DNA of 64,000 nucleotides from the NCBI RefSeq assembly GCF_014203095.1, contig NZ_JACHIG010000001.1, positions 1,116,001-1,180,000 on the forward strand, written 5' to 3'. Of this stretch, positions 16,556 through 25,358 are shown in pieces. Within the stretch, counting starts at the first letter, position 1, and every line of letters begins with the position of its first letter. The notes under the pieces are model-generated. The model saw only the letters and a program-made list of their open reading frames with translations, was not told the origin of the DNA and searched no databases. Source of the DNA: Prosthecobacter vanneervenii (lineage in GTDB: Bacteria > Verrucomicrobiota > Verrucomicrobiia > Verrucomicrobiales > Verrucomicrobiaceae). A program made the translations under genes and the position numbers.

Positions 16556-17371
16556 ATGCGATTCGCGATCTGCAACGAGACCTACCAGAACTGGAGCTTT
16601 GAAAAAATGTGCGAGGACGCCGCCGCGGCGGGCTACCACGCGATCGAGCTGGCCCCCTTCACGCTGAAAGAGGACCCGCGTGAACTGACGGTGGAGGAGG
16701 CTCTGGCGCTCTGCGCCAAGGCCAAGTCCTTCGGCCTCGAAATCCTGGGCCTGCACTGGCTGCTGACCAAGCCCTCGTGGTTTCACATCACCACGCCGGA
16801 TGCGCTGCAGCGCAAGGAGACGGCCAAGTTTGGCCGTCATCTGGCCCAGTTCTGCGGCGCCACGGGCGGCCGCATCATGGTCTGGGGCAGCCCCAAGGCG
16901 CGCAATGTGCTGCCAGAGTGGAACTACGAGGACGCCTTCAAGCGCGCCGCCGACTGCGTGCGCGAGGTGGCCGAAGAATGCGGCAAGTACGGCGTGGTGA
17001 TCGCCATGGAGCCGCTGGGCCGCAAGGAAACCAACTTCCTGAACACCGCCGAGGAAACCATCCGCCTCTGCAAGCTGGTGGACCACCCCTCCTGCAAGCT
17101 GCACCTGGACGTGAAGGCGATGAGCGATGAGAGCAAATCCATCCCCGACATCATCCGCGACAGCAAGGAGTGGACGGTGCACTTCCACACCAACGACCCC
17201 AACCTCCGCGGCCCCGGCCAGGGCGAGGTGAAGTATGAGCCCATCATCGCCGCGCTGCGCGAGACGAACTACAACGGCTACCTGAGCGTGGAGGTCTTTG
17301 ACTACACGCCCGATGCCCCCACCATCGCACGCCAGAGCATCCAGTACCTGAAGCAGGTGATGGGTGTGTGA
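16556..17371 (+). CDS. Sugar phosphate isomerase/epimerase (xylose isomerase-like TIM barrel)
   Basis: A 271-residue AP endonuclease 2/xylose isomerase-like TIM barrel. It begins MRFAICNETYQNWSFEKMCEDAAAAGYHAIEL, the first strand and helix of the fold. Metal-ligand candidates are Glu in IAMEPLGRKETNF, Asp in KLHLDVKAM, His in WTVHFHTNDPN and Glu in YLSVEVFDY. Members isomerise or epimerise sugars such as hydroxypyruvate or inosose compounds; the exact substrate is not clear. In the state before the toxin-antitoxin insertion it would have been divergent from the DUF1573 gene by about 80 bases. Confidence 0.85.
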   Translation: MRFAICNETYQNWSFEKMCEDAAAAGYHAIELAPFTLKEDPRELTVEEALALCAKAKSFGLEILGLHWLLTKPSWFHITTPDALQRKETAKFGRHLAQFCGATGGRIMVWGSPKARNVLPEWNYEDAFKRAADCVREVAEECGKYGVVIAMEPLGRKETNFLNTAEETIRLCKLVDHPSCKLHLDVKAMSDESKSIPDIIRDSKEWTVHFHTNDPNLRGPGQGEVKYEPIIAALRETNYNGYLSVEVFDYTPDAPTIARQSIQYLKQVMGV

Positions 17372-17402
17372 TGGTGCACGCAGGAGCAATGAACGAGACG
17401 TG

Positions 17403-17615
17403 ATTTGGAGTGCGGTCGCGCAGATGCACGGCGCAAGCCTGCATCGGAGCTACCGCTTTCGGGCGTCTCGTGGCGTGCGTGGATCGAGCGACGAGCGAAC
17501 GTCTCATTGATCGCGAGAGTCTCTGCCTCTCATCGCCCCAAGATATCCGCCAGCCGTCCCGCCGTCGCAAAGCGGTAGCTGCGTTCGTGCCTCACTCCGC
17601 GACCGCACTCCAAAT
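17403..17615. repeat. R1 palindromic element, copy a
   Basis: About 213 bp. The outer arms TTTGGAGTGCGGTCGCG and CGCGACCGCACTCCAAA are 17-bp inverted repeats. Inner arms around GCTACCGCTTTC and the AAAGCGGTAGC complement form a second stem. The middle differs from other copies. No coding potential is supported; this element fills most of the gap between the isomerase and the EF-hand gene. Confidence 0.85.
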
Positions 17616-17652
17616 AGGGCCATGCCCCGTGATAACGATTTGGAACCCGCAC

Positions 17653-17684
17653 AAAAAAGCGGGATGGTCCTGAGACCATCCCGC
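17653..17684 (-). terminator. Rho-independent terminator of the EF-hand gene
   Basis: GCGGGATGGTC and GACCATCCCGC form an 11-bp stem with a 4-base loop, followed on the minus strand by six T residues. It lies 44 bases after the EF-hand stop. Confidence 0.9.
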
Positions 17685-17727
17685 GTGAGGAGAGAGTGAT
17701 TGATTCTACCCGTTTGAAAAACCGGGC

Positions 17728-18588
17728 TTACTCCTTGGGCTTGTCAGGAGCCGGGGCGTCGCCTTCCACGGGCGGACGGCGGAAGCCGCCATTGCCACCC
17801 TGAGGAGGACCGCCGGGGCCTCCGGGACCGCCTTCAGCGGGGCGCATGCCGCCAGGGCCACCAGGGCCACCCTGACCACCGCGTCCGCGGAACATCTCGC
17901 GCATCTTTTCCACGCCCTTGGCATACTCTTCTTCGGTCAGAGTGCCGTTGGCGTCAGTGTCCATGCGCTTGAATGCTTCCTTCGGGTCAAACATTCCACC
18001 CATGCCGCCACGGCGTCCGCCCTGGCCTTCGCCCTCAGGGCGCATGCCTGGGCCACCCTGCGGAGGTCCGCCCTGCGGCTGACCAGCCGCACCGGGAGAG
18101 CCGCCTTCAGCACCTGGGGGGCGACGGAAGCCGCCACCGTTTTCTCCAGGAGGTCCTCCTGGGCCGCCGGGTGGGCCGCCTTCCGGACGACGCATGCCCT
18201 GACCGCCGGGGCCGCCCTGGCGCATCATCTGCATCATCTTGCCGATCTCTTCCTGATCCACGACGCCGTCTTTGTTGGCGTCCATGCGGCCAAAGCGTTC
18301 TTCGCTTTCCTTTTTGCCGAGAGCTTCAAATTCTTCCTTGCTGATCTTGCCGTCGCCGTTGGTGTCGGCGCGCTTGATGAATTCAGCAATGCGTGCGCCG
18401 GGGTCTCCACCACCAGGGCCTCCTTGCTGGCCGCCAGGTCCACCCGGAGGACGTCCGGGAGCACCGCCTTCCGGAGGAGGCGGAGGAGCACCGTCAGGCG
18501 GCGGGCCTTTGGGCGCATCCTGCGCGATGGAGAGGCAGGCAAGGCTCAGAAGACTGAACCCGCAGAGGAATGTTTTTTTGAGTTTCAT
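17728..18588 (-). CDS. Exported Gly/Pro-rich EF-hand protein
   Basis: A 286-residue protein with a signal peptide (MKLKKTFLCGFSLLSLACLS). Three EF-hand calcium-binding loops are visible: DTNGDGKISKEEF, DANKDGVVDQEEI and DTDANGTLTEEEY. Between and after them are long low-complexity stretches of Gly, Pro, Gln and Arg (GGPGG, PPGG units) resembling flexible or collagen-like linkers. EF-hand proteins of this kind are numerous in the PVC group and probably act extracellularly, binding calcium. The start at ATG 18588 matches the signal peptide. A strong terminator follows. Confidence 0.85.
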   Translation of the reverse strand: MKLKKTFLCGFSLLSLACLSIAQDAPKGPPPDGAPPPPPEGGAPGRPPGGPGGQQGGPGGGDPGARIAEFIKRADTNGDGKISKEEFEALGKKESEERFGRMDANKDGVVDQEEIGKMMQMMRQGGPGGQGMRRPEGGPPGGPGGPPGENGGGFRRPPGAEGGSPGAAGQPQGGPPQGGPGMRPEGEGQGGRRGGMGGMFDPKEAFKRMDTDANGTLTEEEYAKGVEKMREMFRGRGGQGGPGGPGGMRPAEGGPGGPGGPPQGGNGGFRRPPVEGDAPAPDKPKE

Positions 18589-18670
18589 GTCGTGCGTGAG
18601 TTTGGTTAGTGAAAGCACGCCGACTCAAACAAGGCGGTGCTGGAATGGTTGCACAGTTTGCGGAAATTTT

Positions 18671-19999
18671 TCACACCAGCTCCGACAGCAGCGCCTGATT
18701 GAGGCGCACACCGGCAATGAAGTTGTCGATGGGGAAGTTCTCATTCGGCGCGTGCGCCTGGCAGTCTGGCAGCGCGAGCCCGAGCAGCAGCGTGTCGGCG
18801 TGCAGCACGTCTTTAAACGCCTGCACGATGGGGATGCTGCCGCCTTCACGGATAAGCGCGGTCTTGTCTCCAAAGACCTTTTTCAGCGCACGCTGCGCCG
18901 CACTGCCCAGCGGTGAATGCGGATCCATGATGTAGGGCATGCCGGTGTGGCCGGGCTTGATCTCAAGGCGCACGCCTTTGGGAAGATGCGCACGCAGATG
19001 CGCTGCGGCGCGCTCCAGGATCACATCTGGATGCTGGTCTGGCACGAGGCGGAAGGAGAGCTTCACAAACGCCTCGCGGCCGATGACCGTCTTGGAACCC
19101 TCTCCCTGATAACCACCACCGATGCCGTTCACCTCTGCCGTGGGCCGTGCCCAGCGGCGCTCGCGCTCGGTGTAGCCGGGCTCGCCAAAGAGTGCAGGAG
19201 AGCCGGTGAGTTCGAGCATCTCGGCGTCGCCATCTCCCAGTTCATTCCATGCCTTGCGCTCCCAGTCCTGCACGGGGCGCACGCCGTCATAAAAGCCACC
19301 GATCATCACGCGTCCTTCGTCATCGTGCAGCGTGGCGGTGAGCCGTGCGGCAGCGGTGACAGGATTGGCGATGGCACCGCCAAAGATGCCGCTGTGCAGG
19401 TCGATCGCGGGGCCGTGAATGCGTGCCTCCATGCAGGCGATGCCGCGCAGGCCGTAGGTGAAGGTGCCCACGCCGGGAGCCACCATGCCGGTGTCTGAGA
19501 TGGCCACCACATCGCACTTCAGCTCATCGCGATGCTGCTGCAGAAAGGGCTTCAAATTCGGGCTGCCGATCTCCTCTTCACCTTCAAAGAGCAGCGTCAG
19601 ATTCACCGGCAGGTCGGCATGCTGAGCCAGTGTTTCAGCGAGGCCCTGCACATGGGCCATGAGCTGGCCTTTGTTGTCCGTGGCGCCACGGCAGTAGATG
19701 CGGCCATCGCGGATGGTGGGCTCAAAGGCGGGCGTCTTCCACTCCGCCAGCGGCTCGGCAGGCTGCACATCGTAGTGCCCGTAGAGCAGCACGGTGCGGC
19801 GGCCGGGGATGTGTTTGTTTTTCACCAGCACCACCGGATGCCCGGGCGTCTCGTGCAGAGCACCGCTGAGGCCCATGGAGCGCAGATGCGCCAGCAGCCA
19901 CTCCGCACAGGCCCGTGTATCAGCACGGCGAGTGGAGTCGGTGGAGACAGAAGGAAAACGCAGGCAGGTCAGGAGATGGTCGAGGCCGGGAGGATTCAT
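18671..19999 (-). CDS. M20-family dipeptidase/carboxypeptidase
   Basis: A 442-residue zinc metallopeptidase of the M20/M25/M40 family. Metal-site motifs: VLLYGHYDVQPAEP (His and Asp), YCRGATDNKGQLMAH (bridging Asp), LLFEGEEEIGSPNL (catalytic and metal Glu), AISDTGMVAPG, and a C-terminal His region. The dimerisation domain lies in the middle (about 190-340, including LHSGIFGGAIANP). Such enzymes hydrolyse dipeptides or N-acyl amino acids in the cytoplasm. It is 82 bases upstream of the EF-hand gene on the same strand. Confidence 0.92.
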   Translation of the reverse strand: MNPPGLDHLLTCLRFPSVSTDSTRRADTRACAEWLLAHLRSMGLSGALHETPGHPVVLVKNKHIPGRRTVLLYGHYDVQPAEPLAEWKTPAFEPTIRDGRIYCRGATDNKGQLMAHVQGLAETLAQHADLPVNLTLLFEGEEEIGSPNLKPFLQQHRDELKCDVVAISDTGMVAPGVGTFTYGLRGIACMEARIHGPAIDLHSGIFGGAIANPVTAAARLTATLHDDEGRVMIGGFYDGVRPVQDWERKAWNELGDGDAEMLELTGSPALFGEPGYTERERRWARPTAEVNGIGGGYQGEGSKTVIGREAFVKLSFRLVPDQHPDVILERAAAHLRAHLPKGVRLEIKPGHTGMPYIMDPHSPLGSAAQRALKKVFGDKTALIREGGSIPIVQAFKDVLHADTLLLGLALPDCQAHAPNENFPIDNFIAGVRLNQALLSELV

Positions 20000-20151
20000 G
20001 GGAAGGAATGACGGATGAATGGTGAAAAGAAAACGATGATGGAAGGCTGCGCTGTTGCGGAGCTTGCCACTATATTGATCACTTTACGCATGAAGATGCG
20101 TTTTGATCGAGGACGAGTTCGAGTAGGAGGACGAGGACGATTCCTTCATGC

Positions 20152-20784
20152 TCACTTCAGCTTCTTCACCTCCACCTCGTCCACGCTGCCCTTCCCTCCG
20201 TAGAGGTTCAGCAGCACGCCGGCCTTGGGGCCTTGGGTGAGTTCGGTTTTGAGTTCGATCACGGCCTGGTCGTTCACCAGGATGGTGATCTTGTCGCCCT
20301 TGGATTCAAAGGCCACGCGCTGCCATTCCTTGGCGGCGTCGGCTCGGGTGTTGGCGGCCTTGAGATTGGTCTGGCTCTCCACATCGCGCACGGCCACCAC
20401 GCCGGTCGGAGTCAGGGCGATGTTGATCTTGCGCTGCGCACCGGGGCGCTCTCCGGGGGTATAAAAGCCGAAGGCAATCCAGGTGCAGGCCCAGGGCTTG
20501 ACCAGGAGCTGGATGGAGGCGTCTTCCACCGGAGCGTCAAAGGCACGCCAGATGACGGCCCCTTTCGCTGCGGCCTGATCCATGAGCAGCGCGCCGTTGG
20601 CGATCTCAAATTTCGCAGCCTCCTCGCCTTTGGCAAAGGTCCACTTTTCATCCAGCTTCTCCGCCTTGAAGTCATCGGCCAGAATGACATCGCCCTTCAG
20701 GCGCATGGCCTTCGGGGGCTTCTTCTCCGCCGCATGCGCTGTGTTGAGAGCGAGCAGGAGACAGAGAAGAAGGCGGGGCTTCAT
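20152..20784 (-). CDS. Exported concanavalin-like (DUF1080-type) protein
   Basis: A 210-residue exported protein (signal peptide MKPRLLLCLLLALNTAHA). The body reads as a beta-sandwich resembling the 3-keto-disaccharide hydrolase/DUF1080 group: ILADDFKAEKLDEKWTFAKGEE near the start, AFGFYTPGERPG in the middle and GGKGSVDEVEVKKLK at the end. These domains are common in PVC bacteria near sugar-metabolism genes. It lies 13 bases downstream of the MFS gene, so the two are probably co-transcribed. No catalytic residue can be assigned with confidence. Confidence 0.7.
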   Translation of the reverse strand: MKPRLLLCLLLALNTAHAAEKKPPKAMRLKGDVILADDFKAEKLDEKWTFAKGEEAAKFEIANGALLMDQAAAKGAVIWRAFDAPVEDASIQLLVKPWACTWIAFGFYTPGERPGAQRKINIALTPTGVVAVRDVESQTNLKAANTRADAAKEWQRVAFESKGDKITILVNDQAVIELKTELTQGPKAGVLLNLYGGKGSVDEVEVKKLK

Positions 20785-20797
20785 GAGAGGAGAAGGG

Positions 20798-22039
20798 TTA
20801 GTGCTTCACTTCGACATTGCAGGAGAGCTCCTTCGGCGGCCAGAAGGCAACGAGAAGCAGCGCCGTCGCCACCAGCGCAAATCCGGTGGGCCAGAGGAAG
20901 AGCTCACGATAATTCACCGTGCCATCCGCAGCGGTCAGGCTGCCCTGCAGCGGGATGAAAATCCACTTGGCGGCGAGGTCTCCGAGCCCCAGCACAAGGA
21001 GATTGAAGAGCCCCTGGGCGCTGGCCCGCACATCCTTGGGGAAGGCGGCGTCGATGAAGATGTAGAGAGTGGCAAAGAAGAAGGCGTAGCAGATGCCATG
21101 CAGCACCTGCACGGCGATGATCATCGTCTGATTGGCCGGCATGAAGGCAAAAACCGCAAAGCGCGCCGCGTGGCCCAGGATGCCCAGCGTCATGGTGGTC
21201 TTCCAGCCCAGGCGTGCCAGCACGGCGCCCAGCACCGCCATGGTGAGGATTTCTGCAATCTGGCCGATGCTCATCACGGGCATGATCCACTCAGGCTTGA
21301 TGCCCACGGCCTTGCTGCCAAGAAAACCACCGGCCATGAGGAAGTAACCGTTGTGAATGGTCGAGTCGATGAATGTCACGATGAACAGCACGAGGAGGTA
21401 GGGATGCCCCAGAAACTTGAAGGCGCTGAGCCAGGCCAGCTTGCTCTCCCCTTCCGCCGCAGGCTTTGGCGGCGTATGTGGCAGGCTCAGGCTGAAGAAG
21501 GCCAGCGCCAGCGAGGAGATGCCTGAAACGAGGAAGATGTTCCGGCTGGCGGTCACTGCCTCCACCCCCGACTTGCCCTGTAGGATGAAATAGAGCGGCC
21601 ATGCAGCCAGGATCCACCCGATGGTGCCGCCCATGCGCACCAGTCCAAATTCCTTCTGCGCATTCTGCAGGTGCGTGAAGGCAAGGGAGTTGGCCACGGA
21701 GATCGTCGGTACGTAAAAGAGCGAGTGCACCAGCATCAGGGCAAAGAAAGTGGGGAAATCCTTCACCCAGTACATGGCCAGAATGGACACGCCGCCGACA
21801 AGGTGGCTGAAGGCCATGAACTTCTCCGCCGCAAAGCTGCGGTCGGCGAACTGATTGCTGAAGAAGATGCCGATGACAGACGCGATCGCAAAGGCCGTGC
21901 CCACCAGCGCCACCTGGGTGTCGGTGAAGTTGAGGCCGTCTTTGCCCATATACCCCCAGATCAGCGGCAGCCACGCCCCCCAGATGAAAAACTCCAGAAT
22001 CATCATGACAAACAGCTTCTTGGCGGCGGGTGACTTCAT
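20798..22039 (-). CDS. MFS transporter, nucleoside:H+ symporter-like
   Basis: A 413-residue protein with about 12 membrane helices. The N-terminal KLFVMMILEFFIWGAWLPLIWGYM and the GLVRMGGTIGWILAAWPL loop resemble the NupG/XapB nucleoside:H+ symporter group of the major facilitator superfamily, which is widely annotated in Planctomycetes and Verrucomicrobia. I use ATG 22039 as start because it places the first helix at the N-terminus. The DUF1080-type gene follows by 13 bases. The substrate could be a nucleoside or a sugar. Confidence 0.82.
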   Translation of the reverse strand: MKSPAAKKLFVMMILEFFIWGAWLPLIWGYMGKDGLNFTDTQVALVGTAFAIASVIGIFFSNQFADRSFAAEKFMAFSHLVGGVSILAMYWVKDFPTFFALMLVHSLFYVPTISVANSLAFTHLQNAQKEFGLVRMGGTIGWILAAWPLYFILQGKSGVEAVTASRNIFLVSGISSLALAFFSLSLPHTPPKPAAEGESKLAWLSAFKFLGHPYLLVLFIVTFIDSTIHNGYFLMAGGFLGSKAVGIKPEWIMPVMSIGQIAEILTMAVLGAVLARLGWKTTMTLGILGHAARFAVFAFMPANQTMIIAVQVLHGICYAFFFATLYIFIDAAFPKDVRASAQGLFNLLVLGLGDLAAKWIFIPLQGSLTAADGTVNYRELFLWPTGFALVATALLLVAFWPPKELSCNVEVKH

Positions 22040-22136
22040 AAGTGGGCGCGAGGCTAGGGAGAGCGCCACACCTTGGCAAGGACAAAACCACTCCGGAGCT
22101 TGAGCCTGGGAAAACCCGATGATATGAGGGAGGCAT

Positions 22137-22700
22137 ATGGTACGTAAAATTGTCCGCTATCCTGAACCGGTGCTCCGCGCCAAATGCCGTCCCGTGACCG
22201 AGGTCACGCCCGAAATCCGCACCCTGGCGGAGGACATGCTGGAGACCATGAAGGAAGCCAATGGCGTGGGCCTGGCCGCACCGCAGGTGGCTGTGGACGT
22301 GCAGCTGGCCGTCATCGATGTCTCCCACAACCCCGACTGCCTCACCTACATGAAGGTGAACGGCGAGAAGGTGGACATGGTGCAGCACATGCCCATCGTG
22401 TTTCTCAATCCCGTGCTCGAGCTCGGCAAGGACAAGGAGATCGGCGAAGAGGGCTGCCTCAGCTTCCCCCGCCTGCGCGGAGACATCCGCCGCTCCAGCG
22501 AGGTGAAGGTGACCTACACCACCCTGGACGGCAGCACCGTAACCGTGGAGGCCGACGGCCTGCTGGCACGCGCCTTTCAACACGAGATCGACCACCTCAA
22601 CGGCATCCTCTTCATCGACCGCCTCAATGCGGTGGCGAAAGTAGGAATGAAGCGCAAGCTGGCCCGCCTGATGCAGGAGTGGGAAGAAGACGACGAGTAG
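22137..22700 (+). CDS. def: Peptide deformylase
   Basis: Removes the formyl group from the initiator Met of new proteins. The 187-residue protein has all three signature motifs: GVGLAAPQV, EEGCLSFP with the metal Cys, and QHEIDHLNG with the two metal His and the catalytic Glu. GAGGGAGG upstream of the ATG at 22137 is a good ribosome-binding site. It stands alone, not beside fmt. Confidence 0.97.
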   Translation: MVRKIVRYPEPVLRAKCRPVTEVTPEIRTLAEDMLETMKEANGVGLAAPQVAVDVQLAVIDVSHNPDCLTYMKVNGEKVDMVQHMPIVFLNPVLELGKDKEIGEEGCLSFPRLRGDIRRSSEVKVTYTTLDGSTVTVEADGLLARAFQHEIDHLNGILFIDRLNAVAKVGMKRKLARLMQEWEEDDE

Positions 22701-22711
22701 CCCCCACGCTC

Positions 22712-22914
22712 TTTGGACATGGTCAGGAGATGCAAGGCGCAGGCCTGCATCGCAGCTACCGCTTTCCGCAGGCAGGTTGAAGGAGCAAGCACCCAGAAAC
22801 ATCCGTGGGCAGGGAGTCTTGCGAGAGATGAAACGCTCAAAGGCAGGTCTGGATCACGAGACGCTCGAAAGCGGTAGCTGTGCTCGTTCCTCGCTCCGCA
22901 ACCGCACTCCAAAT
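22712..22914. repeat. R1 palindromic element, diverged copy b
   Basis: About 203 bp. It retains GCCTGCATCGCAGCTACCGCTT near the left and GCTCGAAAGCGGTAGCTG plus AACCGCACTCCAAA at the right. The left terminal arm is degraded (TTTGGACATGGTC), so it is an older or rearranged copy. Confidence 0.75.
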
Positions 22915-22983
22915 TCACGCTGGATCCACGCGGCTGCGTCTCGCGAAAGACGCGCAACCACACCGCTCTCACCCGGGCATGTC

Positions 22984-24045
22984 TTATTCCTTTTCCACCA
23001 GGCTCATCGCCGCCAGCACGCGGTGCATCAGTTCATGGCCGGGGGCATGGGGCTTTTGGCGGTGCGCCAGGCTGAGGCGGCAGGCCAGGCCGTAGGGCGG
23101 GCACATCTGCATGGCGGGTGCCAGCTCATTCCAGTCCTCCCAGCTCATGCCAGTCTTGGGGTGCACAAACTCGCACTGGTACCAGCACATGAGCCCGTGC
23201 TCGCAGCTCACGCAGGCGCAGAGCGCGCCCAGCGCCAGACCACCGGCGGTCACGGCCTGACGCTGTGATTTTTCAATGAGCGCCTCAAAGTGCGGCTGCG
23301 CTTTCTCGTGGCAGGAGAGCATGTGCAGCACCAGAGCGGCCTCGTAGTCCGCCACCTGGGCGCCGGTCTCTGGCGCCCATTCATGGGCAAACTGCTCGTG
23401 CCCATGAGATGTCAGCCACATGCGCAGCACCAGCGTCCAGAGCGGGTTCGCGTCTTTCATCTCGGCAGTGATGGCCCTGGCCGCAGCCTCCTGATTCTCC
23501 GCCTGCGTAAACCACTCGGCATGCTGGCGGCGTCTCTCCAGTGTGGCAGCCACCCACTTCAGCGTGCCCGCAGGCAGCTTGAGCACCTTGGGGGAAAAGT
23601 CCTCCCCCACACGCGCCGGGATCTTCTTGTGCAGGATCATCACCTCTCCGGGGGCGTCATGCCAGCGATGGTGCTGCAGCCGGTCAAAGAGAGTGATGTT
23701 TCCCGCCGATAGCCCCTGGGGGTCGTGCTCCTCTCCGAGGTAGGTCAGCGTGACTTTGTCCGCAGCAGCGGCCTTGGCGTTGCCCTGCAGCGCGATCTCC
23801 AGCTCCCGTCTCTCCACCCCGCGCCCGTCCTTGGTGAGCTGCTCTTTGGCCGACTTGATCTTCAGCACGCCGTGGATGGCTGATGACAGGCGGTCACTGT
23901 CCGTGGCGATCATATCTGCCAGGCGATGCAGCCCCATGGTGGTCAAAAAGCGCTCTCCCAGACTCGGGTCCTCCACAGCCATGCTCAGCTCTGGCAGGCA
24001 GGTGCATAGCAGCAGGAGAAGACAGACACTTCTTGTCAAAAACAT
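22984..24045 (-). CDS. Exported protein of unknown function
   Basis: A 353-residue protein with a signal peptide (MFLTRSVCLLLLLCTCLPELSMA). No domain is recognised. The N-terminal third is mixed alpha/beta with a region on thiol-free polar sequence (VTLTYLGEEHDPQGLSAGNI); the C-terminal half is helical and has a Cys cluster (CACVSCEHGLMCWYQC) that could form disulfides or bind metal, within what may be TPR-like helices. The start is ATG 24045 because it begins the signal peptide; the longer open frame to 24219 is unlikely. It is flanked by R1 copy b downstream and tRNA-Ser upstream. Confidence 0.65.
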   Translation of the reverse strand: MFLTRSVCLLLLLCTCLPELSMAVEDPSLGERFLTTMGLHRLADMIATDSDRLSSAIHGVLKIKSAKEQLTKDGRGVERRELEIALQGNAKAAAADKVTLTYLGEEHDPQGLSAGNITLFDRLQHHRWHDAPGEVMILHKKIPARVGEDFSPKVLKLPAGTLKWVAATLERRRQHAEWFTQAENQEAAARAITAEMKDANPLWTLVLRMWLTSHGHEQFAHEWAPETGAQVADYEAALVLHMLSCHEKAQPHFEALIEKSQRQAVTAGGLALGALCACVSCEHGLMCWYQCEFVHPKTGMSWEDWNELAPAMQMCPPYGLACRLSLAHRQKPHAPGHELMHRVLAAMSLVEKE

Positions 24046-24282
24046 TGGAGATGAAGAGGTTGGGAAAAAGCAGGGAGCGCAGGTCTTTCGGCGCCGCAGC
24101 GCAGCCGGGCACGCAGAAACGCGCAGCCTAAGCCAAATCTTTGCATGAAAAGTGGAACCTATAGGCTCGGATGCGCGTGAGGCCCCCATCAGCAGATCCT
24201 GCCCTCCGCAGCCGGACACAGCAGTGCCGTGATGTGAGTGAGGGTGGTGTTTGGTCTCAAAAAGCGAGGCTCCAAATTCAAC

Positions 24283-24373
24283 TGGCGGTGAGGGAGGGAT
24301 TCGAACCCTCGGTAGCTGTTAAGGCTACGCATCTTTAGCAAAGATGTGCTTTCGACCACTCAGCCACCTCACC
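24283..24373 (-). tRNA. tRNA-Ser (anticodon GCT)
   Basis: A complete class II tRNA. The acceptor GGTGAGG pairs with CCTCACC and is followed by G and an encoded CCA (24285-24283). The anticodon stem CATCT/AGATG holds the loop TTGCTAA, giving anticodon GCT for AGC/AGU serine codons. A long variable arm (around GTAGCC...AGCTAC) and the T arm GAGGG-TTCGAAT-CCCTC are present. Confidence 0.97.
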
Positions 24374-24538
24374 AAAACTCAGTTGTATTGTTTCCGCAGC
24401 CGTTCGGCCAGCGGAGGGCCTATTTAGCGTGCGGCGTGGCGAATCGTCAAACGAAAATGCAACTAAACGCAGATGCTTTTCTGAAGACGCATGCCGTGGC
24501 AGCAAACTCCCCTTCCCGGCATTCTTGCTCGTTTGCTT

Positions 24539-25222
24539 TTACCGGCTGGAAGGCGGGAGCAGATCGGGCCGGTTGGCACGCGTGCGCTCCAGCGCCTGCT
24601 CGGCGCGCCACGCGGCGATCTTGGCGTGGTTGCCGCTCAGCAGGGTGTCAGGCACTTTGAGGCCACGGTATTCGGCGGGCTTGGTGTATTGCGGGGCCTC
24701 CAGCAGGCCGCTCTCCCCAAAGCTCTCCTCCACCGCGCTCATCTCATCTCCCAGCACACCGGGCAGCAGCCGCACGATGGCGTCCATGACCACCACGGCG
24801 GCGATGGCTCCGTTGGTCAAAACGTAGTCGCCCAGGCTGATCTCCTCATCCACCCAGTGCTCGATGATGCGGTGGTCGATGCCCTCGTAATGGCCGGAGA
24901 GAAAGATGAGATGCGGCTCGGCGGCGAGACGGCGTGCGGTGGCCTGATCAAAGCGCCGGCCTGCAGGTGACATGTAAATCATGCGCGCCTGCGGCGTGTC
25001 GATGCGGTCCAGCGCCTCAAACACAGGCTCCGGGCGGATGACCATGCCCTGGCCGCCGCCATAGGGCGTGTCGTCCACGTGGCGGTGCTTTCCCAGCCCG
25101 TGCTCGCGCAGGTCGTGCACCTGGAGATCAAGCGCGCCTTTTTCCTGGGCACGCCCCATCATGCTGAGCCCCATGGGCACGGTGACGAGTTCCGGGAAAA
25201 GCGTGAGCACATCGATTCGCAT
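24539..25222 (-). CDS. trmD: tRNA (guanine-N1-)-methyltransferase
   Basis: Methylates G37 of tRNAs to prevent frameshifting, using SAM in a trefoil-knot fold. The 227-residue protein has the hallmark motifs MRIDVLTLFPEL at the N-terminus, DDTPYGGGQGMV, LSGHYEGIDHRI and the knot EISLGDYVLTNGA. The start at ATG 25222 gives the canonical N-terminus. It is normally beside rimM/rplS, which are not here; it lies alone between tRNA-Ser and sucC. Confidence 0.97.
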   Translation of the reverse strand: MRIDVLTLFPELVTVPMGLSMMGRAQEKGALDLQVHDLREHGLGKHRHVDDTPYGGGQGMVIRPEPVFEALDRIDTPQARMIYMSPAGRRFDQATARRLAAEPHLIFLSGHYEGIDHRIIEHWVDEEISLGDYVLTNGAIAAVVVMDAIVRLLPGVLGDEMSAVEESFGESGLLEAPQYTKPAEYRGLKVPDTLLSGNHAKIAAWRAEQALERTRANRPDLLPPSSR

Positions 25223-25358
25223 AAAAAAAGCAGTGAAATGCGCTATGCCGCAGGCCGTGGCATAGGGCAAGCGCCGCATTCTCGCACACTTGCGGGAATG
25301 CGCCTTGACGCTGGGGGTGGCACTCCTACTATCGCGGGACCCCTATCCAATCTCCCAC

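Noticed and set aside
24283-24373. tRNA-Ser as attachment site of an island
   Set aside because: No duplicated tRNA end or integrase nearby; flanking genes are ordinary.
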